In this document: piece after piece, positions 10,509 through 22,200 of the stretch
Layout: every line of letters starts with the position of its first letter
Numbering within the stretch: position 1 is the first letter of the stretch
Origin: Lomentospora prolificans
Taxonomy: Eukaryota; Ascomycota; Sordariomycetes; Microascales; Microascaceae
DNA length: 64,000 bases
Direction of reading: 5' to 3'
NCBI GenBank assembly: GCA_029532625.1
Contig: JARFXM010000009.1
Location: forward strand, 2,294,001-2,358,000
Notes under the pieces: model-generated
Database searches by the model: none
The model's input: only the letters and a program-made list of their open reading frames with translations
Told to the model about the DNA's origin: nothing
Translations under genes and position numbers: made by a program

Positions 10509-12750
10509 TAGGGATGTATCCGTTGTGGAAGGCAGGGCTGGCAACGCTGCGAAGTCAAGTCGCCGTGCGGGAATGCCGGCGCTCAGATTGGCCATCCTAC
10601 GAACCAACACTTCCGCAGCCCTAGAAAATGGCTGCGAAAACATATTGTGAGATGCCCATTGGCAAGGGGAAAGCCTTCAGGTTTAACGCGACGGACCCCG
10701 ATGATCAGATGCAAAGTGGGGAGAACTTAAGTTTCATGCACTTTAGTTTCGACTGCTTTTGATGCAGGTATGGCCGGGACCGGCTTCCTATATTTCAAGA
10801 GGAGTTATTGATTGAGTCGGGATCTGACCTTGATGAACCCGGAACCTTCAAGGCAGGTGGAGATACTGGGAAGGGGAAGAGAAAAATAACGACGCCGCAG
10901 ATCCTTCTTTTGACTCGGTCCTACGGTTCCTGAAATGATGAATGGGCCTCAAGTTTACCGTCTACTATTGGTCTCGTCTCCGATCAGTGCGGCCAGCCGC
11001 CCCGCCTCATAACGGATGTGACACAGCACAGCGCACTGTCGAGAGATCCCTTGCGCCTTTTCCCACCTTCGCGAATCCCAATCCCAATCCCACCCCTCTA
11101 CGCAATGACCCCCGAAGATCCGGGAGGCCAAAGAAGTGAAGTGATACCGCGATGGAGGGTATACCGCCCCTACTGACGACACCGGCGCCGAGGGTCCATC
11201 GTCACTTGCATCCTCGCCCGAGGCTTGAAGATCCCGTACTCGGAAGGAAGACGCCCGGGACTTACCGACGTCTTGCTCGGCGAAGTCTGACGTGACGTTG
11301 GTCGTCATACCCTTGCCACAGGGCCCCCGTAGGGCACCCAGAAGGAGGCGAAGATTACAGCAGAAATCTTCCTTCTCCCCCCCTGAAATGACGCTTTGCT
11401 TCGTCTCTATCAGCACCTCTCTGGCCTGACATTTTTGGGTAGCTTCTGAACAGATTTAAGTCATCACCATCGCCTTAACTTCGATTCTTCGCCACCACAC
11501 ACCGGATTCATCAAGTGGAAATGGCCCGTTGCCACTTTTTAGTCGTCGATGATTCATAACTCCTGCTCATTTGGTGGGTTGTGCCTGTTGCTCTGCACCG
11601 CATCTGCGCGTAGGACCCTCGGTGGGTGGGGTCAGTGAGACGGCGCGGCTCTCGATCCTCCTGAAATAAATTTCCTTGATCGTCCCCACTTGAGCTGGAG
11701 AGCGAGAACACCCGTTACAGTACGGCTAGGCACCTGGTCCTCATCATGGTCCCTCCTTCGTGCCACACCGCACACGACAAGTCTGCAAAATTGGAGCCTC
11801 GATGGTTGCCTCTAGTCCAGCTGAACTTTTCATTTACATCATCCCTGGCCACCATACTCACTTTTTCTCACCCCCACTTCGTCACCGATATCACTTCAAG
11901 GCCGTAGATGTCGTCACGGCCCCCATCGTCTTCGATTTCATTCTCATCGAAACCACGGCTCTAGGTTAACTCAACGCTGGCCGAGCCCCCTTGAGCAGGA
12001 GGACATGGCGGGCACAGGGACGAACTTCGCGGACATTTGGCTTGATCGAGGTATTCTCTAATAAGTAGCTTTGAGCAAATGTCTTTCCACTCATCATCTC
12101 TCCGCAAGGCTCCGACTTTAGTTGCATTGATATAGGTGCTGGTCGCAACCGGGGCCTTGTCTTGAAACTTTCAGAGCAAGCCCCTCTCGCGCCCTTGAAT
12201 CGGCATTGTGAGTGGTTTTCGTTGGCCAATGTCCTCGCCCTCCCCTGAAATGACAGTTCATTTGCTTGTCTCAAGACGGACCTGATGATAGGTCATACCT
12301 TTCGAAGGAGGCGGCCTGGTTAACACTGCTGCTGGGCTGGTAAGCGCCGATGGCTTACTTCGCACGGCTGGCTGTCAACTATCCCGACCCACTCTCCGGA
12401 CCCGGTCTCTCCTGAACACTGCAGTACGAATTACTCCCCAAATACTTCAGGCAGCACACTCAAGCAACGGGTGGCTCCCACGACAACCTCGTTCGTTGCA
12501 GATCGTGCAGATCATCTGCCAATTCAAGAGACGCCGGTGCGAGAGGTATCTGTTTGCTCAAGCCGGCATTTTCTGATGCATGTAAGTCAACGGAGGGCGA
12601 TCCTCCCTTGAGGTGGAAAGTGTTTATTAGGGGCATTAATCCATATACCAGGGTGCTTTGATTGCTTTTTCCCGATGAGGGACTGTCTATTTTGACAACA
12701 CCTCACTCTGGTTTGGTGCTAGTCCATCGGCGCAGGCTTTTATGTTATGC

Positions 12751-12820
12751 TAGGCGTGTAGCCTCCTTGTTGCTGCGTGGCTCTTCCTACTTCCGTCGGG
12801 TAGGCGTGAAGCTTCCTTGT
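12751..12820. repeat. 20-bp direct repeat with 50-bp period
   Basis: The 20 bases at 12751-12770 and at 12801-12820 match at 18 of 20 positions (TAGGCGTG, then AGC and TCCTTGT shared). Starts are exactly 50 bp apart. Confidence 0.7.
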
Positions 12821-13160
12821 CCATCATGGAGCACCACCACTCTTCAACACGATATAGGGATGCGACTTCCAGAAGAGAGAAGAGGCATCTGCTGGCTATG
12901 GGCATGCACGGCCAGCGTATGCTCCCAAAATGCTGCAATCTCTACTCGTTGCTCAAATTCCACATTCATCCTCGACGGAAGGACTAGTGCGACCTAGTAT
13001 ACAGTGCACTCCTGCACGAGAAAGAATCTGCCCTTGCTGCCAAGGCAGAACTCTGGCCCGGGATGGCACTAATGCGGGGATGTATACTCTGCCGGATACA
13101 TTTCCTTGTTCAGAGGCCTTTTCTCATATTGCCTACCCGTCGCACAGCTGCACATCTCAG

Positions 13161-13200
13161 GGTCTTCTTTGGTCCAAAGTGGTCCAGGGCGGTCCAGGCA
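13161..13200. repeat. Four 10-bp units beginning GGTC
   Basis: Successive decamers at 13161, 13171, 13181 and 13191 all start GGTC, and the last three start GGTCCA. A degenerate 10-bp periodic array in non-coding DNA. Confidence 0.6.
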
Positions 13201-14006
13201 GCTCGCCAAGCATATACGTTCAACGATAGGAAGCGTTTTTATCCGGAGTTACCTTATCGAGTTGGCAAATGACAATGACAAATAGAAGGTTGAGGAAGAG
13301 TTGTCGACCTCCGTCACATCTCACCCTCCAAGCATGCAGAGACTTCCTCCCACAACGCAGCTCGGGGGGAGATGGCCACTGGCCACTATCTTCAAGGACA
13401 AAGGAGCGAAAAATAAATGGTTTGCTTCTCGTTCCTCCTTTGAACTCGAGATGTCAAGCAGTTTCGGAGCCCTGCGGTTGTCAGGACTCAGCTTGCTTAT
13501 GAGATGGGGAAGGTCACTCACTCGTGATCGGCGAGCTGAGGCGAGGGTTTGGTTCCTGCCGAGTTCATAAGAATTCAGTTCCTTTTTGCTTGTAACGCCC
13601 CCGGTAAGGCGGCCCTCCCGAGAAGGCAATGATCAGCAATGCCTATGCATTTGGATACTGCATTGATGTACGACGCTGGCTACATTAGTGTCGTTTGGGT
13701 CTGAGTGTACCGCCCGTTTTCTTGTGGATGCGAACTGCATTCCTTCTGCACGCTGGACGGAGCAACTATACAGGGGCATCGCAGTACTGCGAGGAATTTC
13801 TTCTTTTCTTTTCGGCCTCCATTCTTCCCTCCCCTCTTAGGAGCAGAGACCGGAGGCACGATAGTGGAGCGCAAGGACGGCGACAACTTTGGAGAGGGTC
13901 ACTGTTAGCCAGCGAGCTCTCTTGTTCCCCTAGTATAGTCTCCAGGATCTCAGATAACGACCATAACGACCCTGCCAACAATCATCAAGGAAGGTATAGC
14001 CCGGAA

Positions 14007-14009
<3 letters not shown>

Positions 14010-14041
<32 letters not shown>

Positions 14042-14073
14042 GCGGGGGGTTGGGTTGGGTTTGGGGTTGGGGG
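14010..14073. repeat. T31 tract joined to a G-quadruplex motif
   Basis: Thirty-one consecutive T residues (14010-14040) are followed at once by five G-runs at 14044-14049, 14052-14054, 14057-14059, 14063-14066 and 14069-14073, separated by TT or TTT. Four or more runs of at least three G with short loops satisfy the usual intramolecular G4 rule. The TTGGG spacing resembles a degenerate telomere repeat, but there is no TTAGGG array. Confidence 0.85.
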
Positions 14074-15773
14074 TTTATTTTCCATGGTTTAATCAACCTC
14101 TTTCCCCGGGTCCGTCCAGAATCAAGGTGCCATTACGAGCTGGCAATGAAGTGGCTCTCGTGGATTCGAGATGGCGAGATTATACTCCTGCCCGTGCACG
14201 ACACTCAGCTCTATGTCGTCTTCGTTCTCACCAGCATCAGCGCAGCTAATTCTGCGGTAGGAGTAGCTGGCGACGTGAAGAATCCTCATTGGACCCGCGA
14301 CAAGATGGCGATGGAGGAAAGCCTCGCAGCAGCTAGTGCCCAGTGGGCTCTCGAGTAGGCTATTATTTACGGTGCGAGGACAAGTTCGGTGGGTCTTTTG
14401 ATCTAGAGGGACCGCCCAAGCTAGCACGAGCGGCATCGGCGGCTTCTAGCATGCGCAGAGGGTCTAGACCTGGCAGTCTCAGAACCATCCCTCTAGCTTT
14501 ACTTTTTCCCTGAATTCTCGTCACTCGTCACAGAATCACCAGCGCTAAAATGTCCAGAAAAAAAGGGAACAGGGGTGCGTCGGTGGTTTTCTAAACAAGC
14601 CCACGGAACGGCGTTAACACGCGTGAGTGCAGTGTGGATGTGGATCATCTTGCGCAGGAACCCTTACAAAAGAAGAAAAAGAGAAACGGTCACGATGGAC
14701 ACTAATCCTAGCTGAATAATGGCAATTGAAACATTTCCAAAGGAAGAAATAAATTCACAATGTCATAGTGGTCAGTGAAGGAGAGAATGTGACCGGCAGC
14801 CCCAAGGCTTCGGCGAGTCAGTCGATGCTTCTCGTGTAGATCTGATTTGAGATCCGGTTTTTGCGTATGACGTAATTGTTCAGCGACTCGGATGGAATTT
14901 GCAGTGTCATGTCATAGTACAGTACAAAGTCACGGTACAACATTGAATTGACGTGTGTCATGGTCTTGCACACTATCGATGACTGTGCCCTCCCATTTTC
15001 CATGCCAGCCCGCCATGCAGGCATGAGCTCAGAAACTTCCTTGTCCGCTGACACCAGTTGACTGCACATGTGCTCCCTGGCAAGCCACCGGCATGGGCAT
15101 TGCGCGGAGATAAGGTCCCCGGAAGCCAATATTCCCCGATCGGGAACGAAACCAAGTGTCCAAGCGGCTTGGCAAGCGGTGGTGTTGACAATGTTGGAGG
15201 TTGTCAGAACCACCCCTTAAGTCGGCGTTGAGGGGTCCCGATGCGCAGAAAAAGCTAAGGGTCTCCGGATCGGACTAGGGAAATGCTGCCAGTCTCGGAG
15301 CGTTTTTATCGTCAGCGGTACCCGCAAGCTGCGCGTTGGATGGCCAGCAATATTAAGACTACTCCGTAGAGAGCGGGACGGCACCCGCCAGGCATGTTCA
15401 ACACTAACCTGGAGATGGGCGAGGAGGTGCTAGTTTTCTTGGCCGTCACAACTGGTACATGTACTCTGCTGGTTGGGAGGGCCCCCCAAGAACTGATGCC
15501 AGGGTTTTCTTGCCAAGCTGGACGAGCACACGGGCGGGACGGTGGTTGCCCGAGTGGTCACGGCACGCAAAAGTTTCTTCTGGGAAGCCTGATGACGCCC
15601 TATCGTACCGAGGTACATGAGATCTCTCTGTCTTTCACGAGGGACGGCTTTTCCAATCTTGTGGTTGTTGTTTTCCTCTCTCCGCGGGTGGGTGGTGCTA
15701 CCCTAATACAGGACCCAACGTGAAGACCCTAGCGGTGGTGGGGATGATACCGAATTGTTGGCGTTTTCATTCC

Positions 15774-15806
15774 TTTTTTTTTTTTTTTTTTTCTTTTTTT
15801 TTTTTT
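15774..15806. repeat. Long T tract (T19-C-T13)
   Basis: A homopolymer tract of 19 T, one C, then 13 T, continuing into a C/T-rich tail. Lies in the gene-poor region. Confidence 0.85.
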
Positions 15807-16054
15807 CTTTTCGCGTTTATTCCCCATATCCGGCGGCGCAAGGCACGCGGGGCGTTCCGTGGGACGTTCCGTTGGGCGTCCGTTTGCTGTTTCAGGAGTA
15901 TTAAGATGGGTTAAAGCTTGCCTGGCTGGCTGGTGTTTGGCCCTGCAGGGGGTTTCTCGAAAATTGTTAGTATCATAAACCCCTTGGCCTCTTTTTTTGC
16001 CTCGTTATTCCCTTGCAAGCGAATATCCCGTGGAAATTCCAGACTTCCATTCTG

Positions 16055-16087
16055 ACCCGACTTATGACCGGACCTCATAAGTCGGGT
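16055..16087. repeat. Perfect 13-bp inverted repeat with 7-nt loop
   Basis: The left arm ACCCGACTTATGA (16055-16067) is perfectly complementary to TCATAAGTCGGGT (16075-16087), with CCGGACC between. It would form a stable hairpin in either strand or a cruciform. No gene adjoins it, so its role is unknown. Confidence 0.85.
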
Positions 16088-17194
16088 GGCTTTCATGAGG
16101 GCACACGTTGGACGAGACCATCGCCCAAGGGCTTTGCTACAATCTTCCGTCCGCCCCATCCTTGCTAGGACCACTGCCCACTGCGACACAAAAATCATCC
16201 GGATCTCGGGAAAGGCTTAAAGAGGGTCGGATGGGTAAGGGCCTCTTTTTAAGCTTGCGATTTATGAGATGAACTACCGAAAGTAGAGTGCCTTTATCCC
16301 GAAGCGAGAGCTCAAAGGGGGCAATCCGAACAAGAAAAACCCGGGGAAAGAGACGAAGGAAAGAAGGAATGTATTGGCTTCTCTACTGCCGAAAAAGAGA
16401 TACTGGTCCGCATCCAGAGGAAAAGGAGAGAAAAGCCACACAGATCACCAAGGGACCTACCGGCATGTTTTCGTGCATCAACCCAAGATACCAAGAAGGG
16501 AAACCTCAGGACCATCGAGCGAGCCAAGCGCAAACCGGTCGTTTCCTGTAATATCGACTTTTGAGTTTTCGGTGGGCGCAAGCTTGGATGAAATCGACCG
16601 TCGATCCGGTAAAATTGGTCTAAACGTCTCACAACCGCGACGCCGTCCCTGCTTCATGGGCGTCGCGGATCTCTCCCACCGGTCCCGTTTCAGCACGACT
16701 TTCCGCCCCAGAAAATCCGTTGCTCCTCTGTTTTCCCCCTTCCTCTCTGCGTGAAACTGCATTTCCATCTTACTCAACAGAGAGCCCCTTCGTGTCTTTT
16801 CCTTGCCTGCCTTATTCTACCTCTTAATTGCGTGACGATGGTCTTGGCCAAGCCGGTAAGACGGCCAAGGGGGGCCGGGGGGTGGTTTTTGGCTCGCGAC
16901 ATGCCCAGTCGAGGAGAGGAACGATTCGGGCGGCGCATGTGGGGGACGCCGAGCATCAAGAGCTAATAGCAGTATTGAGAGGAGGACGGAAAAAAGTTCA
17001 TAATGCGATCATCATCCTCGATCGTGAGGTCCTGGTGGCCCTCTTCTCGTCTCGTTCTCCTCTTTTTGTGACGTTTGCAGTGTACTGTTTTCTCCTTGCT
17101 CGCTTTCTTTAGTAAAGTACTATATCATTGCGCTGGCTTGAGGCTTTCGCGTTTGCATCCTTTTCCATCTGCCACCATAGGTTTACATACCACA

Positions 17195-18067
17195 ATGCGC
17201 TTCCAAACCGTCTCTATCCTCACGGCGGCGTCTTTGGCGTCTGCCCTTACTCCCCAGGGTTTCGTCCCCGGCAGCCAGAGCCAGCTCTTCGTCCAGTACG
17301 GCAACCAAGCTGCTCTCAACGGCGCCGTCGCCCTCCGCGATTGTAAGTGGTGTCTCGAGTCAACGCCCTCCCTTGCATCAACCTCGCGACCACGGCTAAC
17401 ACGCGAGAAACAACCATAGCTACGCAAGTCCAGCCCACGCTAGCAACCAGCCAGCGCCTGCAGGGCACCTACGCCGTGCTCATGGTCGACCTCGACATCC
17501 CTACCGACACCCCGGGCCAGACAAACACCCTCCTCCACTGGCTCCAGACCGGCCTCACCTCCTCCACCCAGGCCACCACCTTCAACACCACCGGCGGCAC
17601 CTCCAACGGCGGCCAGGTCTTCCTCCTCCAGAACCGCGGAAACGCCGCCCCCCCTCGCCGAGTACATCGGCCCTAACCCTCCCGCCCGCGAGCCACTCAG
17701 CCACCGCTACACCTTTATCCTCGTCGACCACTCCACAATCACCCAGCAGGGCCTCAACGCACTCTCCGCCGCCGCCCAGACCAGGATCGGCTTCAACGCC
17801 CTCGATGTGCTCACCCAGGCTGGCCTCGCAAGCCGCGTCGTCGCCGGCAACTTCTTCAACGTCACCAACCCCGGCCCCGTCGGCGCCGACAACGGTTCCG
17901 GCCAGGCTAACCCCACCGACGGGTCCCAGCAGCCCAGCGACTCCAACACCTTCACCCAGCCCGCCGCTTCCGGAAACGTTCAGGCCGCCGGTATCGTCAC
18001 GGTCCCCAGAGTGGGCGTTGCGTCGCTGTGCGTCGGCCTCGTGAGCGCTCTCCTCTGGGCTCTCTAA
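17195..18067 (+). CDS. Secreted PEBP-like protein, GPI-anchor signal, frameshifted at a C7 run
   Basis: Phosphatidylethanolamine-binding-protein fold, predicted extracellular. Exon 1 is 17195-17342 and exon 2 starts at 17420 (donor GTAAGT, acceptor CCATAG). Residues 1-18 (MRFQTVSILTAASLASA and on) are a signal peptide. PEBP motifs follow: VDLDIPTDTPGQ (variant of the DPDAP box), LLHWLQTG (HW box), and after the break EYIGPNPPAREPLSHRYTF with ILVDH. The break is at 17648-17654: seven C put the reading out of frame and it would stop at 17676, while the downstream frame resumes the family motif without loss. Removing one C gives about 264 aa. The C-terminus is a Ser/Gly/Pro/Gln linker and then a hydrophobic tail (VASLCVGLVSALLWAL), as in GPI-anchored fungal proteins. 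It is either a sequencing error in the homopolymer or a recent null allele. Confidence 0.8.
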
Positions 18068-19279
18068 TTGGCGTCGTCTGTGCATGTAGTGCTCTTCTAC
18101 AACATTTCTTACGGTGTGCCTATTGATATGTTTTTTTCGCCCTTTCCTGTGTTGGATGAATGTATCTGTTTCGTTTCAGCGCCGCTCTGTTCTTGTTTCA
18201 TGTCTTTCCTTGCATAGCGGATAGCGGAGGGTATATCCCGGGGTGTTGCAAATGAAAAGAACGAGGGATGGTGGATGGATGGAGTTGATGGGACTCCCTC
18301 TGTATAATAGCTGGGATGGAGATGGGAGTTCTTTGGATCGGCCCTTTTTCTTGTCTTTCTCTTCTCTTCTTTCATCGGCCTTTGCCGCTTCAAGTTTTGT
18401 CATGCCAATTCTCCGACTTTGTTCATGAACCTTGCCTCAAGTTCGATACTGTATCTGACCATTCTTCCTCATGTTCGCTTCCGTTTTGTTCTGATACCAG
18501 TCAGCTGCGGTTCTTCAATAGTTTAATTCAACTCTTCCATTATTTTATATCCCCTCACCCCCCAAGTCGTCTCGGGACCTGGCCTGCGCTCATTGTGGGA
18601 CCAAATGCGGGAACCGGGCATCCTGCTCGAGATTTCAGGCGGACCCGGTTTCAGCGTATATTCGCCCAAGGCTTCGGTCAGTGCATAATACCCAGAGAAA
18701 CATAGAGACTTTGACTTTATAAGACTTTTGTAATAGAAACTATCGTACTTGGCCTACCCTATCATTCATCTTCCGGCCTATCGGCCGTCTGAACCCGATA
18801 ACCAGGGCGACCTTGATCCATGTACCGTCAATAACGCGTGCTTGCCCGTGGGAAACCCCAAAACGAAACTCCCGGCGAGATGAGAAGGAGGAGAAACAGC
18901 AAAGGGAAACGAGCAAAGGACAACGAAACGATGATGGAAGAGATGGGAAGAAAGACAGGAAAGACAAAGGGTGCTGCAACCATCTACCATCATCATGCTT
19001 TCCCTGGTAATTGTGTTCACCCATCCCCCTTTGGGTAAGAGACCAAGGCAAGGGAGCGCCCATCTGCTCCTCTTTAGCAGTATAAAAAAGGGTATTGAGG
19101 AAAGACCAAGAAACACCAGTCAAGATACTGCCTGCACTTCTTCTTTGCGCCAATTCATGTGCCTTCTGCGGCATCTATCCGCATTCATCCTATAGAAACC
19201 GTTGCCATCGTCATCATCGGGACGATACTCTACATGTAGACTCCTTTTAGCATCAAAACTAGCCAACTGAAAAGGGGCT
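18068..19279. other. Intergenic region between PEBP-like gene and UBP15
   Basis: About 1.2 kb between two convergent genes. Frames here (for example 18740-19174 minus) have no family resemblance. Nothing else recognised. Confidence 0.4.
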
Positions 19280-22200
19280 TTACTTGAGGAACAGGTCAGG
19301 GCCATTCCTCGCGGCGCGAGTCCGATCGGGGTGATCGAGTCCGAGCATGTCATCGTCTGAAGAAGTGATCTCCCACAAAATGTCCTCTGTTGACGAAGGA
19401 ATGTTAGCACATCTCGCGAATCAAGCATAGAGTATTGGTAGCGTACCGTCTGTAAGATACTGGGGCTTGGAGTAGTGAGTGCGACGGATAATGGCGAATT
19501 TGATCTTCTCGAACGACTTGCCTCGAAGACCGGTTCGCCTCTCGAGCCGCTTCTTCGTCTCTGAGAAGGGTTCGCCCTGGAAATCACGGGTCAGTCTCTG
19601 AAATACTGTGGGAACACTAGGTTGGCGTATGGGCAAGCATACCTCGACAAGCAAGAACCTAAACGGCACACCATGAACTCTGCTGGGCTCATTCTGGAAG
19701 TGGAAAACATTGATAAGACTAGTATCCGCCGCTTGCATTTCCTCGTCCGGAACCCTTTCAGCGTAGACCTGCGTGTAGTCGTTCATACTAATCACCGGAT
19801 AATCCCTCTTGAGCTCCCTGAAGAAACGGTGTTGGGAAGACTCGAAGACGCGTATACGCCCGCCCTCGAGCTCGCTGGGAATCTTGGCCTTCTTGACAAG
19901 CGCTTCGACTAGGTCGTCGATGGTACCGTTCTTGTTTACGAGCAGGTCAAATTGATCCTGTTTGTTTCTCGGTTAATAAAGCTCTTCAAAGTTTGCGGGC
20001 ACACGTAAACTCACTTCCTTTGTGATACCCTCGCTCAATAACGTCACCTTGATGCTCTTCTTGTGCTCGAGCTCGTCCAGACTAATCTCGAGCACCTCGA
20101 AAAAGAGTGCATCCATGCGGTTATTTTGGGCCATTTGTGAATAGGCGGCCGTGTTAAGCATCGCTAGGAGGTTGTTGTTAGGGTTCCGCTTGACCGTTGC
20201 CTTCGGGTTGCTGGTTGTGCTGTTGACGGTCCAGAAGCGGATATGAGTAGAGGGTACGCCCAAGATGGCGCCCACTCGTTGGGACACGGTATCGTACGTT
20301 GTCTTGCAGCTCATGGTGAGGTCGAACGCGGGATATTCGTTCTCGTCGCATCTACTAGGATGAGGACAGAACTTCACTGTCTTCTTGCTGGTGAGGAAAT
20401 CGTAGTATTCGGACGCGCTGTTAAAGAAGTCCGTAGTACTCTTGCGCCTATTTTATAGTCAGTAGAGAATCAACCTCGAGGCTGGTGACAACAATGGTCA
20501 TGGCTTACAGGTCAGTGGCGCGGTCTTCTTGAACCTTGCGATGCTCCTGGATGCCTTTCTCGCTTTTGGGGTCCAGGAGGCGCTGGAAGCAGATAATGTC
20601 ACCATCCTGGAGCTCGGCCGCCTTTAGAGACTGCTTAGGCTTTAGTGGCTCGATCATGGTCGGCTTTATCTCTTCCCACAGGAATATCCGTTCGTCTGAT
20701 GGGACTTTATCGCCCCAGCCCATCAACTTCAAAATGTGAGGGGTGATATCGTCCACTTTCTTATCTCTTCCGATGTATATATGACCGACGCCGCGGAGAG
20801 TCTGGTTTACCAGGTCGAAGCACTTGAGGAAGAGGAGAATCTGGTCGCTCTTGTTGGCTACTACCGGGGCGGTCGGCGCGTTGTAGCTGGGGAATACGCC
20901 GTTCCCTTCGGCGTCTGTTTCCTCGGCGACCTCCAGCCAGATACGCAGGGCAGGGTCTCTGTGATGGTTCACTTTATGATAGAGGTCTTCCACGGTCTGG
21001 GTGAGGTCAAGAACTGGGACGTCCGGCCTCACAGTCTTGTTCTGGCGGTTTACCATGACCCACACTCGGACCTTTTTCGGACTCTCCTTGAGGTCCTCGG
21101 CAACCTCCACCACGAGGTCTCCCAAACTCATTGTTCGCTTCACACGATATACTCTCGGCGCGGCCTCGTCCGTTTTCGGATCGGAATCAAATTGCGCAAG
21201 GTCTGTGCCGCCATATTCACGGAAGGTTTTCGGCGTAACAACCTTGATGTTCATGTACAGATGAGCTTCTTGTCGTTCTTTCCTTAGAAGTTCCTTCGAG
21301 CGGACTTCGTCCTCGAAGCGAGTTTCTATAAGGGAGTAGCGCGTTAGCAAAGGGAAAGATCGTCAAGGTAGTGGCTCTCAAATAACGACAAGCCTGGAAA
21401 CTTACTCAGGTGCGCCGGGATATCTTCTTCGGTTACGGGCGTCAAGATCTTGTCTAGCCGTGACTTGCGGATGTACACTAACATGTACGCACTGTTTTGG
21501 CGGAGAATGGGAGTTCGCCTTTGAAGGGGGGCGAGACCAGTGGAGGCAGAAGGCCGGGCCTCTCCTCCAAAGTTCTCCTCCAACACCTCCCTCATGGTGG
21601 CTCGTGTGACTTTGTCGTCGTCATATTTGTAAAACCAACCATCCTTGTTCGGTTTCAAGAAGGCATAGTAATGACCGGTGTTAAGGTCTCCACTGTGCAC
21701 AAGAACGCCATGCAGCTGGTAGTCCCACGACTCTGACTTGTCCGAATCCTCCGCGAGAAAAGGAGCGGCATCGAAGACTTCGGGAAATTCGTAGCGGGCA
21801 TTGACTTTCATCATCATATCGCGTTGAATGTCGTACTCAAATCGCTTCAGCTGCAAATGAAGAACATCAGGGAAAGAGTTGAAAATGACGCCTTTGTTGG
21901 CATCCTGAAGTTTGAACTGTTCTCCGGCGTAGTATTGGTTTTCCCCAACAAGCTTTTCCACCTGGATATAATCCTGGAAGCTGTCTAGGACATTCTTATT
22001 ACCGCTGACGTTGAGTTGGATATCCCAAAAGTCCTCGATTCGCGAGGACTCATAGTCGACGTTTATGCAAGAGATGTACGTCTTGATCTTCCCACTAAAA
22101 AGCTGCGGCAAGACGTTCTCTGCCTTCGTACCCTTCATTTTTTCCTCCATGCGTTCCATGAGCTTTCGCGACAGCTCTTGAACATCTTGTTGCTCAAAGA

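Larger units (their letters stand above)
7918..17194. other. Gene-poor region of 9.3 kb
   Basis: I find no ORF here with a recognisable family, a good ATG context and splice-supported extension. The longest frames (for example 8306-8806 minus, 166 aa; 10955-11416 minus, 153 aa; 13695-14249 plus, which runs through the poly-T as poly-Phe) look like chance. The stretch contains the poly-T/G-quadruplex element, a 13-bp inverted repeat, several short direct repeats and a second long T tract, each listed separately. No tRNA, 5S rRNA or transposase remnant was recognised. The last 350 bp are the promoter and leader of the PEBP-like gene. Confidence 0.5.

Noticed and set aside
10955..11416. 153-codon minus-strand ORF
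   Set aside because: No family resemblance and a WDWDWD stretch from AATCCC repeats; treated as chance.
13695..14249. 184-codon plus-strand ORF with a poly-Phe run
   Set aside because: It only stays open because it crosses the T31 tract; surroundings have no coding character.
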